Notes under the pieces: generated by a model
Seen by the model: only the letters and a program-made list of their open reading frames with translations
Told to the model about the DNA's origin: nothing
Database searches by the model: none
NCBI GenBank assembly: GCA_028583605.1
Contig: CM053331.1
Location: 40,987,283 to 41,051,282, forward strand
Reading direction: 5' to 3'
Length of the DNA stretch: 64,000 nucleotides
From: Dastarcus helophoroides
Taxonomy: Eukaryota > Arthropoda > Insecta > Coleoptera > Bothrideridae
Made by a program: the position numbers and the translations under genes
Shown: positions 31,504-41,889 of the stretch, piece by piece
How positions within the stretch are numbered: the first letter of the stretch is position 1
Layout of the letters: each line of letters opens with the position of its first letter

Positions 31504-34500
31504 CAGGCACGTAGCCAGGGGGGGGGGGGGGGTCCAAGGGGTCCGGACCCACCCCGAAATGAATATTCCCCAAAAAATTTACGATGATACGAATTGAAAT
31601 ATCAGTAGAAAACGGCTGATTGTATATTTAAGCAGGTAAATAATTTTCGAAATTGCCAACTATTGAGCTTGTGATAAGCAAAATAGCCATGTAGACATTT
31701 TAATAAAAATTGGCAATGAGCTCAAGCCTTCCCAATACATGCACCAACCCTTTTACAATTTAATATTGACACTTAGCAGTAGGGTACGTTCAGTAATTTC
31801 AATTTTTTATTATCTCAAATTTCGACATTCTTGACATATGTATGCATGGAGTAGAATTTTCGAGAAAAAAGTCGAAATTTTGAGTTTAAAGTCCACAAGT
31901 TTTACAAAAGCATAGGAAGGCATTGATTAAAAAAAATTATATTTAGAAATTTCGACATTTTACAAAAGCGTAAAAAGGACACTGATTATTAAAAAAAATG
32001 TTTAGAGATTTCGACTTTTTTTGTTTTGTTTGGTTTTTTAAACTTCGATTTTTTTCTCGAAATTTCGGCTTTAAACTCGAAATTTCGACTTTACACTCGA
32101 AATTTCGACTTTTTTTTCAAAAATTCGACTTTTTTCTTGACATTTCTACTTTCTTCTTAAAATTTCGAGAATAATGTCGAAATTTCGACTTTAATATCGA
32201 AATTTTTTTCGAATAAGTCAAAATTTCTACACTATGATCAAATTAGGCGGATGACAGTTGCGTTCCACCACTCCTCTTTCCCAACAATCTTAACAGTTTG
32301 TAGTAGGGTGCGTTCAATAATTGCTATTTTTAGTTAGCAAATGTTGATCTTTATTTTTAGAAATTTCGAGATGAAAGTTGAAAATTCGAGAAAAAAATCG
32401 AAACTTCGTGATTAAGATGAAAATTTCGAAAAAAAGTCGAAATTTAAAAAAAAAAAGTCGAAATTTCGAGAAAAAGATAGAAATTTCAAGAAAAAAGTCG
32501 AAGTTTGAGAAAAACGTAAGTCGAAATTCCGAGAAAAAAGTCGAAATTTGAAAAAAAAAGTCGAAATTTCTAGAAAAATAGTCGACATTTTGAGTTTAAA
32601 GCCTAAATTTCAAGAAAAATGTCGAATTTCAGATTAAGGCCGAAATTTCGACGAAAAAGTCGAAATTTGAAAATAACGTCGAAATTTCGACAAAAAATCG
32701 AAATTTCGAAATATTTCGAGCAAAAATTCGAAATTTGAGAAATTTCGAGAAAAAGTAGAAATTTCGAAATATTTCGAGCAAAAAGACCAAATTTCGAGAA
32801 AAAAAGTCGAGATTTGCGAAAAAAGTCGAAATTTCGATAAAAAAGGTCGAAATTTTGAGTATAAAATCGAAATTTTGGGAGAAATGTCGAAATTTTGATA
32901 TTAGGGCCAAAATTTCGAGAAAAAAGTCGAAATTTGAGGAAAAAAACGAAATTTCGAGAAAAAGGCAAAATTTCGAGAAAAAAATCAAATTTTGAGAAAA
33001 AAGTCAAAATTTCGGGAAGAAAGTCGAAATTTTGAGAAATAAACTCGAAATTTAAGAAAAAAAATCTAAATTTCGAGAAAAAAGTCGAAATTTTGAGCTT
33101 AAAATCGAAATTTGAGAAAAAAAAGTTGAAATTTCTTAAAATGACATTTTTTTAATCGATGTCTCCTCTACGCCTTTGTAACATTTCGAAAAAGTTGAAA
33201 TTTTCAGAAAAAACTCGAATTTTGAGAAAAAAGTCGAAATTTCTAAAGATAACATTTTTTTAAATCGATTTCCTTTCTGCGCCTTTGTAACATTTCCAAA
33301 AAGTTCAAATTTCGCGAAAAAGGTCGAAATGTCAAAAAAAGAGTGAAAATTTTGGGAAAAAAAGTCGAAATTTAAGAAAAAAGTCGAAATTTCGAGAAAA
33401 AAGTCGAAATTTCGGGCTTAAAATCGAAGTTTGGAAAAAAAAGTCGAAATTTCTAAAGTTAACATGTTTTTTAATCGATGTTTTTTCTACGCCATTGTAA
33501 CATTTCGAAAAAGTTGAAATTTTCAGAAAAAAGTAGAATTTTGAGAAAAAAGTCGAAATTTAAGAGAAAATATCAAAATTTTGAGAAAAAAAAGTCGAAA
33601 TGTTGAGTTTAAAGTCGACATTTCAAGAAAAAAGTCAAAATTTGAGAAACACTTCGAAATTTCGACAAAAAAGGCGAAATTTAGAAATATTTCGAGAAAA
33701 AAGTCGAAATTTGAGAAACAAAAAGCGAAGTTTCGAGAACAATTTTGAAATCTCCAAAAAAAAATCGAAATTTGAGAAAAAAGTCAAACTTTCGAGAAAA
33801 AAGTCGAAGTTTTGAGAAAAAAGTCGAAATTTTAGAAAAAAATCGAAATTTCAAGAAAAAAGTCGAAATTTTGAGCTTAAAATCGAAATTTGAGAAAAAA
33901 AGTCGAAATTTCTAAAAATAGCATTTTTTTTAAATCGATTTCCTGTCTGCGTCTTTGTAAAATTTCCAAAAAGTTCAAAATTTGCGAAAAAGGTCGAAAT
34001 ATCAAGAAAAAAGTCAAAATTTTGAGAAAAAAAGTCGAAGTTTGAGAAAAAAAATCGAAATTTCTAAACACAACATTTTTTTTAAATCGATGTCCTTTCT
34101 ACGCCTTTGTAAGATTTTCGATTTAAAAATTGAAATTCCAACTTTTTTTTAGAAATTTCGACTTTAAACACCAAATTTCGACGTTTTTTTTTCAAAATTT
34201 TCACATTAAAGTCGAAATTTTGACTAATCTTGGGATTTAAATAAGAAAAAGTCAACATTCCGTGATAATTTTTTTTCAAATTGATGTTCTTTCTACTCTC
34301 TTGTAATTTTTACTTCAAAAAAAAAGTCGATTCTTGATCGGTGATAAGTTAAATACGTAAACTCAAAATAGATATTAGGAAATTTTTCTTTGGTAAGTTT
34401 TACGTTTTTATTTGTCAAATTTATATAATGTTAAGGTCAGTAGATTTTATTCTTCACTTTTACTAATTAACAAAATGGAAAAAAATAAAATAAAATAAAA

Positions 34501-34606
34501 GAAACGAATACGTAAAAGTAATTGATGTATGTTCTTATATTTTCTGAAGAGGGGGGGGTGGAGTTGGACCCCCCCCCCCCGAACGAAAATCCTGGCTACG
34601 TGCCTG
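31504..34606. mobile_element. hAT element B, 3.1 kb, filled with satellite
   Basis: 16-bp perfect terminal inverted repeats CAGGCACGTAGCCAGG with a perfect 8-bp duplication ATTAGTAA (31,496-31,503 and 34,607-34,614). Homopolymer runs (about 15 G near the left end, 14 C near the right) follow the termini. The interior is dense AAATTTCGA-type repeat (GTCGAAATTT, CGAGAAAAAAGTC) with polarity switches near 31,980, 32,240 and 34,100. An interspersed block (TCTACGCCTTTGTAA) recurs at about 33,170, 33,275, 33,490, 33,945 and 34,100. Phe- and Ser-rich open frames up to 134 codons are repeat translations. No transposase. Confidence 0.92.
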
Positions 34607-34731
34607 ATTAGTAAGAATTGAAGCTGTCGTTAAGTCATTAGTTAGCTAGCTCGAGTTGAAATTGTACTTTACACTTCAATATCGCGTCATATGTGATGGA
34701 TGTCTGATATCTCTTTAATTTGACATGGTAT

Positions 34732-35127
34732 TGTAACGAAATGTAAATTGTAGAATTTGGCACGTAAGAAAATTTTCTAGAAAGATCCGATAAGGGAAAG
34801 CGGCCGCGATAATGAAACAAACTACAGATAAGCGTTCCAGAAATTTCGGCAAACGATAAGTCGTATCTGCGGGATTTTTCTAGATCCTGGGAGCCAAAAC
34901 TATATAAGGCGGTCGCCTTTCCCTCGAATCAGTTAGTTAGAGTCAGAAGTCAGTGTAGTTAGTTAGTGAGTTAGAGTCAGAAGTCAGTGTAGTTAGTTAG
35001 TGAGTTAGTAGTTAGAAGTAAATGTTGAATTAAATGTAAATTGTAGTGTTCCGAGTTAAGTTTAGAAATAAAGTGGGTATTATTCAGCAAGTGTTAATAA
35101 TCATTTCGAACCGATAAGCCCGAAACG
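34732..35127 (+). mobile_element. Solo LTR 3
   Basis: 396 bp, TGTAACG at the start, decayed end CGAAACG. TATA box TATATAA at 34,901-34,907, AATAAA at 35,067-35,072. It is longer than LTRs 1 and 2 because the GAGTCAGAAGTCAGTGTAG block is duplicated in tandem. No clear target duplication. It lies about 120 bp from hAT element B. Confidence 0.85.
34901..34907 (+). promoter_or_regulatory. LTR 3 TATA box
   Basis: TATATAA in the conserved context CCAAAACTATATAAGGCGG. Confidence 0.6.
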
Positions 35128-35570
35128 ATGTAAGACATCGTATATCGCTTTGATTTGACAAATGTTTGTAAGGAGCTGGTGGTGCTGGAATAGAGTTATT
35201 TTGAAAGCTGCACTGACAAAAATCTCTCTCGCCCTCCCTTCTCACCTTTCCACCCTCACTCCTGGGGGACGCTGCGACTGGATAAATTTCTGTCGTAAAA
35301 TTGGCGTTTCCAAAAAACTGACACAAATTAGATCGTCATTTATTACTAAATCCAACCTCTCTGCTGGTTTTATACCCGAAGTCTAGAGCAAATGAATGAT
35401 TTTTTGGCACCGATTACGATTTCCATTATTTTGTCGAAAAATTGGCGATTTGCGAAAATGATAGATTGGCAGCTAGTTCGAAATAAAGTGCATCAGGATT
35501 TCTTTGATACGTAATGAACTAGTCACTTTGGGACAAAATAATTTTTGTCGCCAACATGGCGATGTCATAA
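35128..35570. other. Short non-repetitive segment
   Basis: Two overlapping open frames of 74-80 codons on opposite strands (35,084-35,386) have no recognised domain. A GGCGATTTG-type phrase near 35,450 hints at distant relation to the 42-45 kb array. Confidence 0.35.
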
Positions 35571-35574
35571 ACCA

Positions 35575-35945
35575 GTGTTTCCCAAATGTTCGACATTTGG
35601 GACCATTGTACCACTTCCATAATTTTGAGTACAGTAAAAAATTGCTTCCTATGCACTAATTTATAAATAAGGAAGTGTGTTTGTTGGTCTGTTTGTCTGC
35701 TGAACGTATCGACGAATTTGAACATAACATCATTCTGCAATCTGCACGAACTTTTGTGCAAGCTAATTAAGTTAGTTTTGGTAAGTTTATCCAAGCAATT
35801 GATGTTTAAGTCATCTGAAGCCATCCGGTGCAGCGCTTACCTCTAATAAACCCGTCCCGTACCCTTGGAGATACGCGCATGCGGGAAACCTTTGGTGGGG
35901 ACACGCGTAACACACTTTGGGGCCATAAGCCATAAGCTAATTGCA
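35575..35945 (+). repeat. Dispersed repeat family R, uninterrupted copy
   Basis: Runs CAGTGTTTCCCAAATGTTCG, then AATAAGGAAGTGTGTTTG, GAACGTATCGACGAATTTG, CATTCTGCAATCTGCACGAA and ACACACTTTGGGG. This is the same order as the split copy at 11.3/12.2 kb, and confirms that the LTR pair interrupted that copy. Confidence 0.65.
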
Positions 35946-36425
35946 CGTATTAGGTGTGGGGTATCATTTTTTACTAAATCGACCTCGCTGAATTCAAATC
36001 TACCAAAGAGAAAGTCCTAGGACGAGCTGCTTGAAAATTACGCTCTCTCCAGTCGAAAAACTGACCAAATTCTTCCGCTTGGAGGAGCCAACGTTAAGAT
36101 CGGAAGTCGCAACGAGTGTTGGTTGCCCAAACGCATAACCCTTGTTGGTAAATATGGGTTGGGTAGCGACTAAGTAATTTTATGTTGTGGAGTTACCAAT
36201 TTGGCGACAAAGTAATTTTTATCGCCAAATTTTGTCGCCAAATTTTGTCGCCAAATTTTATCGCCAGATTGGCGACTTCATAAACAAATTGGACGTATTA
36301 CGTGTGGGGTATCGTTTTCGACTAAATCGACATCGCTAGATTCAAATTTACTACATAGAAAGTCCTAGAATGACTTGTTTCAAAATTATGAGCCCGCGAG
36401 ACGAAATGGACAAGTTTATCTACTT
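35945..36425. repeat. Diverged copies of the 42-45 kb array unit
   Basis: Two copies of GTGTGGGGTATC...ACTAAATCGAC...CTAGAATTC-type sequence with AAAGTCCTAG, starting near 35,955 and 36,300. They match the GTGTGGGTAATGC...ACTAAATCGACC block of the later array. Between them is a short 16-bp tandem of GCCAAATTTTGTC (about 36,215-36,270). Confidence 0.6.
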
Positions 36426-37255
36426 GAAAGCCACGTCAACATCACAAGCAGGTGGAAATTCTGGCAGTAGCTGTTTCCATTTTAAAAAATCCCACTTCTT
36501 GCTGTTGCAATAGAAAATTCGTCGTGGATATGCACGTTAAAGCTCGTTCGGAATATCCACAAACATTTTGGGAATAACTCAACTAGGTGGGATCTCGCGG
36601 ACACTGGTAATGATAATGTCTGCCATTCCTATCGCCGATGCGAGCCAACCCGACCGGAATGTCAGTCAGTTATGCCTGTTTGTGGTCGAAGCAAACCCAA
36701 AGCTCAAACGCTATTTAACGTCCTACTGCGTTAGAACGCTGTTTAAAGTATACACTTGCTCCTGGCGACTTCCCATTTCATTTCTGACAACAAGACAACT
36801 TGCACCTTAAAAATAATCAGTACGCAGTGTCGAAAAATATCCTCCAGAGATTTATCGAAGCCAGAAATTATTGGGCGACCAATTTTCATTCCATGTAGTT
36901 AAAGAAATTTTCTCTAAAGCAGTGAACTAAACACTGTGGCATGTGATTAAGTCCAAAGAAGGTTTCACCCCTTCAAGGGGTGAAACCTTTGAACTTAAAG
37001 AAATTTTACGGTTAACCGCACACGCCATAAAACGTTGAAATCTGGTGAATAAAATATGGCGAAGGCGCCGGAATTTTCGACTTTAGCTACTTTATATTGG
37101 GGTGGGATTACGAAATCCAGTTTTAGATAAAACGACGTCATCGCGTCTTCGCAATTCCACAATTACGTTACCAAATCAAATTCGACAAAAGCGATGTCAT
37201 AGGAATGTAATTTGGTGGATGCTCCAGAATGTGAATTGATTTTTATGTAACAAAA
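36426..37255. other. Non-repetitive sequence with one perfect hairpin
   Basis: An 80-codon plus-strand open frame (36,568-36,810) has no recognisable domain. Apart from the hairpin at 36,959-36,989 nothing else is seen. Confidence 0.35.
36959..36989. other. Perfect 13-bp stem hairpin
   Basis: AAGGTTTCACCCC, a 5-base loop TTCAA, then the exact inverse GGGGTGAAACCTT. It is isolated in otherwise ordinary sequence. The stem is too short for a microRNA precursor. Confidence 0.8.
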
Positions 37256-38020
37256 GGATTTTAATTCATGCGGCAGCCATTACGCAAGATAATGACACGA
37301 GATAGTTATTTATTATTGAAGTTAATATTATTTAATTGCCGGAGATCGCCGCATTAATAATAGATCAAAGAACATAGAATAATAAAAGAACGGCACAAGT
37401 TTTCAACTGAAAATAACCTCGGCTGTGAAATATTAATGGAAGATTACGATAAAACTCGGTATTTACGGAACGTTACATATCTTTAATTGCGGAGCTGAAT
37501 AATGAAACAGAGAATTTAACTAAAAATTATATCTACGCCACCTTGGCATTATAATAATTGAATCTTTCGAGCCTTTTATAATGTACAAAGTGTATTGATT
37601 ATTTGGACCAAGTAAAGTCAATGTTTCGGCCGTAAAACCACCCACATGTATACGAATTAAATACGTCTGATTAAAAATAATACAAAATGTTTCTTTTAAC
37701 TGCCCATACGTACGATAAATATTAATTAATATCGTGTAACAGAATATTTCAGATGGATACTAAATTATTACCACTATACAGCAGCATATAATTTTAGAAG
37801 TGTGTCATGTATTAATTATTTGTAAGCTGTTTATAATATACTTTTTATTTATAGCCCCCGAGGTGTCGTGGTTTATTTTAATTATATTCTCTCGTAAATA
37901 TTATCGGTACTTTCTTATCGACTGCCATTATTAGAACAACTGTAAAATTACACACCACACGAGTGATAAAAAATTAGGGCGTAAAAGCGAAAGCTGCGCT
38001 AAACCCCAAGCACTCGACGT
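37256..38020. other. AT-rich intron-like sequence
   Basis: AT-rich with many ATTAAT and TAATTA-type words and no repeats, typical of insect intronic or intergenic DNA. No gene seen. Confidence 0.4.
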
Positions 38021-38029
38021 AACGCGATG

Positions 38030-38245
38030 ACACCACAGCTAACGAAAGAATGGACACGCTAACGAAAGAATGGACAGGCTAACGAAATAATGGACGCTCT
38101 AACGAAAGAATAGACACGCTAACGAAAGACTAGACGTGCTAACGAATGAATAAACGTGCTAACCAAAGAATAAACGTGCTAACGAAAAAATAGAGACAAG
38201 AGCTAAAAAAAAGAATAGACCAAGAACTAAAGAAAGAATAAACCC
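38030..38245. repeat. 20-bp minisatellite
   Basis: About ten copies of GCTAACGAAAGAATGGACAC-type units, degenerating toward the right end. Confidence 0.9.
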
Positions 38246-38449
38246 AACATCTAACGAAGGACGGGATTCTAAATGGTACCACAGATGACAAAGTGTCGTA
38301 TTCTGACATCGTGCTAATAAAAGAATGCAACCAACACGACAGATAGAAAGAGTCCCAACAGAACATTCTAAAGCCAAATATTACGACAACAATGGGTAAT
38401 TAAGAACGAAACGGAAGCAACATTAGTTAACAAGAGGACGCCAACGAAA

Positions 38450-38880
38450 AAACTATTCCAGGGGTATCCCCGCAGATGCCTCCACCGCTAACGAAAGCCC
38501 GCCGTAGCCCACTGCGCGAAACCTTGCATCCGGCAGTTGCAAGGTCGTCTCGCCTCCTCCCGCGGCGGCATCTGGCGAAACAGCTGATCGTTTCGGCAGA
38601 GAGGAGAGGTTCGTGAGAAGAGGGAGAAAGCGTCGAGGGGGTGCGGGAGAGAATGTCAAGGAGTCGGGGCCCGTGCGGTGTCTCTTTTAGAAGTATGCGA
38701 GCGCGAGTTCATTGAGCCGTTGGGGCGTCAGGACGCTGAAAACGCCGCCGCCGCCGGAATCTTGAAGCCAACGTCCCTGTAGTCGCCAGCCGCCGAATTA
38801 AATAAATCAATTCGGGGTTGCGAGCGGTCCCGGCTCGCATTACCGCAAACTCCTTGCCCAACAAGCCGTTGCTTCCCATC
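38450..38880. other. CpG-rich block
   Basis: Strongly GC- and CpG-rich against an AT-rich background (GCCGCCGCCGCCGGAATC, CCCGCGGCGGCATC). A minus-strand frame of 68 codons has no known domain. It could be a CpG-rich promoter or a conserved non-coding element, but no start-site element can be named. Confidence 0.4.
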
Positions 38881-39167
38881 CTGTCTTTCGTGAAATATGG
38901 TCTATGGCGTTAACGTGTCGTTAATGTCGCTGTTGCATTCTGATGGAAATTGCAAACGACTTCTTTACTACTACAAGATGTCTTGTAATCGCATGGGGCG
39001 AAGTAAAGAAAAAACTCTTAAAGATACAATTACTACTACTATTACACATTCGCGATACATTTAAGAATGCTAAAAACAGTCTTATACTCTTATTTAGTTA
39101 ATATTAATGAAATTCATTGTTGCATATTCCCTTTATATTTTTCTTTTCATTAATTTATTCTTTTCTT

Positions 39168-39212
39168 TGTTCCTGAAGAAGCCCCCTACGATGGTGGGCG
39201 AAACGTCGAACA
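39168..39212 (+). ncRNA. Hammerhead-like motif, separate family
   Basis: TGTTC (39168-39172) pairs perfectly with GAACA (39208-39212) as stem I. CTGAAGA (39173-39179), one extra A, stem II GCCCCC (39181-39186) with GG-T-GGGC (one bulged T), GAAA (39200-39203), CGT, then C (39207), giving a canonical GTC triplet. Stem III is the palindrome ACGT. As in the 140-bp family, one extra base lies between CTGAAGA and stem II. Surrounding sequence is unlike the other hammerhead units. Confidence 0.5.
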
Positions 39213-39319
39213 CTTTTAGAAATTCTTTTAGATGGTCCAATCCCGGAAGAAGTATATCCTGTACAGACTCTGGCCGTGGAAGCCTTCGTTATCATACTTT
39301 GAAGTTATTCGTCGTGTTT

Positions 39320-39640
39320 TAGTGATTTTGAAAGCTTACGACGCCTAAACGGGAAATCGCCACTAAATTTAGTGGCCAGATTTGAAATGTACACCCCAAA
39401 ATTAGTCGAAAAGGACACCCATGATCGTTTTTACGAAAATCGCCAAATCCGGCGACAGTCGCCCCAATCGGGATAAATAGAACTTGCGACAAAGTGTATA
39501 TTGTCATTTTATACGAAACTGATCCAATTGGTATCAATTTTGATAACCGAAAAGTCTTAAGACGAACTTAAAAATGAGCTAAAAGTTTTCTTGCGACTGA
39601 TTTGTTAGCGATAGTCGCCATAAGTGGCGATTCGTTAAAA
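39320..39640. repeat. Diverged relative of the 42-45 kb array
   Basis: Phrases GACACCCATGATCG, GAAAATCGCCAAATC and GGCGATTC correspond to GACACCCATGTCG and AAAATCGCCAAG in the later array. A single, diverged unit. Confidence 0.5.
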
Positions 39641-39669
39641 CTGAAAGAAAACATTACACAACGTGACAT

Positions 39670-40031
39670 TGTTACGGGCTTATCGGTTCGAGATTAACAC
39701 GTAAATTGAATAATACCCAATTTATTATTAAACTTAACTCGAAACACTACAAATGAATAATGAACTTACTTACTCACTACTAACTCACTAATTACAGTGA
39801 CTGACTCTTAACGAACTCGAGGGAAAGCTGACCGCCTTATATAGTTTTGGCTCCCGGGTTCTAGAAAAATCACGCAGATAAGGCTTATCGTTTGCCGAAA
39901 TTTCTGGAACGCTTATCTGCCGTTTGCTCCATTATCGCGGCTGCTTTCCCTTAATCAGATCTTTCCAGAAACTTTTCTTACGTACTAAATTCTATTCTAA
40001 ATTCTATTCTATCTATTTACATTGCGTTACA
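39670..40031 (-). mobile_element. Solo LTR 4
   Basis: 362 bp in minus orientation (TGTTACGGGC...TGCGTTACA on this strand). The TATA block appears inverted (GACCGCCTTATATAG). Flanks ACAT and ATAC do not give a matching duplication. Confidence 0.85.
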
Positions 40032-40560
40032 ATACTTATGATCACAATCCGCTGGTATTTAAAAGTGCACATCTTACCTCTATTCTAATCGTAAAATTGA
40101 TTAATAAAGTACTTACGTTAGTACGAAAGTGGCAGCAACTTACCTGTAAACAAACAAAAAAGTTAGATATTTGCGGATCTGAGATAAATTAAATTCTTGA
40201 TTATTAATTAACCCACAGTGATAAGTTCAACGCGATCAAAAATACGTTTTCTTGCCTCGGAAAACTCGGTATATATGACGTAATATATACATATACATGC
40301 AGTAATTGCAACCCATGAGGATTAAGAGGAACTAATAAGCATGTTTTTCGACCTGGATAGCATCCGGACGACCAATGGCGCACAACCGCAATATCTTGAA
40401 ATTAACGAACCATACTCGGCACCACAACAATGGCGGACCATACATAAATAATTAATTGATTAGCAGGTATCGCCCTGATCTAATAATGTTACTAACTAAT
40501 CAGCTAAACAAATAGATAGTGGCCGACCATAATTCACGGCATCATGAGAGAGTAAATGCT
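40032..40560. other. AT-rich sequence, no feature seen
   Basis: No repeats or coding features recognised. Confidence 0.4.
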
Positions 40561-40565
40561 CGTGA

Positions 40566-40955
40566 TCAATAGGTATTGAATGCGCTATGCAAATAGGTAT
40601 GACCAGCACCAAGTTCGGCCAGCGGAGCTGTCGCCCGATCAGACGGTCTGAGAGGCGTAGAAATTGCCTGGGGCGCTGCGCCCAAGAGCTCCAGATAACT
40701 CTCCCCATCTATACGCGTTCCATGTACACGTATGACATCGCATTGCTCCGGTAATAATTGTACAGCGAAACGCGTATGCATTACGGCCCCGTCCGCAAAC
40801 AAGCCGCATTGGATTATTCGACGATGAACGCGTCCATCCCTACGGCTTCGACGGCTGGGGGCCACCCCCGAATCCGACCCGAGATAAATGCCTCCGCAAC
40901 CGCGGGTTAACCAAAACTGAATTTGATCGTTAAGTGACGGTAGAGTTGATTGATT
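40566..40955 (-). CDS. Unidentified GC-rich open frame
   Basis: An uninterrupted minus-strand frame of about 130 codons, closed upstream by TGA at 40,956-40,958. It has mixed, non-repetitive composition (phrases GCGGIYLGSDSGVAPSRR and VIRVHGTRIDGESYLELLG). There is no ATG near its start, so if real it would be an internal exon or decayed coding DNA. A TTCAG acceptor-like site lies at its 5' side. High GC alone could keep the frame open. No family recognised, and no function is proposed. Confidence 0.22.
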   Translation of the reverse strand, partial: NQSTLPSLNDQIQFWLTRGCGGIYLGSDSGVAPSRRSRRDGRVHRRIIQCGLFADGAVMHTRFAVQLLPEQCDVIRVHGTRIDGESYLELLGAAPQAISTPLRPSDRATAPLAELGAGHTYLHSAFNTY

Positions 40956-41139
40956 TCAATTTTTTTAGGAGTGTTCGATTCTGGCGACCGTCGCAATTAT
41001 CAGCGACTCTCCACTCCTGGCTTGTCTCGTACTTTGGTAGTTGCCAGGGGTTGCGACAATCGCCAATGATTGCGACAGTCACCAGGGGTTGTGACTGTCG
41101 CAATTCCTGGCGACTGTCGTAATCAGTGACGGCTGTCGT

Positions 41140-41345
41140 AATCATTGGCGACTGTTGCAATCATTGGCGAAGACCACAATCATTAGCGAAGATCGCAACC
41201 ATTGGCGAAGGTCGCAATCATTAGCGAAGGTCGCAATCATTGGCGAAGGTCGCAATCATTGGCGACTGTCGCAATCATTGGCGACTGTCGCAATCATTGG
41301 CGACTGTCGCAATCGTTGGCGACTGTCGCAATCATTGGCCGCAGC
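41140..41345. repeat. 19-bp minisatellite
   Basis: About ten copies of CGCAATCATTGGCGACTGT / CGCAATCATTGGCGAAGGT at 19-bp steps. Weaker, inverted-looking relatives (GGGGTTGCGACAATCGCC) precede it from 40,980. Confidence 0.92.
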
Positions 41346-41641
41346 TACTAGCGACTATCAAAATACGAGACAATCATTGCAGGAACTAACGCCATTCACT
41401 TCGAAATTGCCAAACGTAAAGTCCTTGGATGATTTTATCGATGATCATCGATATTGGCAGTTTTGTCGCCAAAGCGAAAATTTTGACAAACCCAGATTTT
41501 TAAAACACAAAAGAATAAAAATCGCGACTATTAGACATGGGTGGCTATTTTATAAACCAAAGCGAATCTGTGGGATTCAGATCTGCTAATAAAAAGGCGT
41601 AAGCAAGACGACAAGACATTGATAAGTGAGGCTTGGCTGCT

Positions 41642-41800
41642 CAGTTTCCAATATTGTCCAATAACCGACTTGAGCATATTCAGCTTCCAAAATTGTCCAA
41701 AAATCGACTCGAGCCTACTCAGCTTCCAAAATTGTCCAAAAATCGACTCGAGCCTACTCAGTTTCCGAAATTGTCAAAAAAAAACAACTCGGACGACAAT
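41642..41800. repeat. 39-bp minisatellite
   Basis: Four copies of CAGCTTCCAAAATTGTCCAA...CGACTCGAGCCTACT at 39-bp steps (41642, 41681, 41720, 41759). Confidence 0.93.
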
Positions 41801-41889
41801 ATTGTCGAAAAATGAATCGTAAATCTTAAGTCTAACAATCCTTGATTTATTACTGCTGTAAACCTCCTAAAACACCACTAAGAGCGTTT

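Noticed and set aside
32603..33007. A 134-codon minus-strand open frame rich in F, S, R and N, and overlapping frames of 119 codons
   Set aside because: It is the translation of the AAATTTCGA-type repeat inside hAT element B. Overlapping frames give equally long products, as expected from repeat phase rather than selection.
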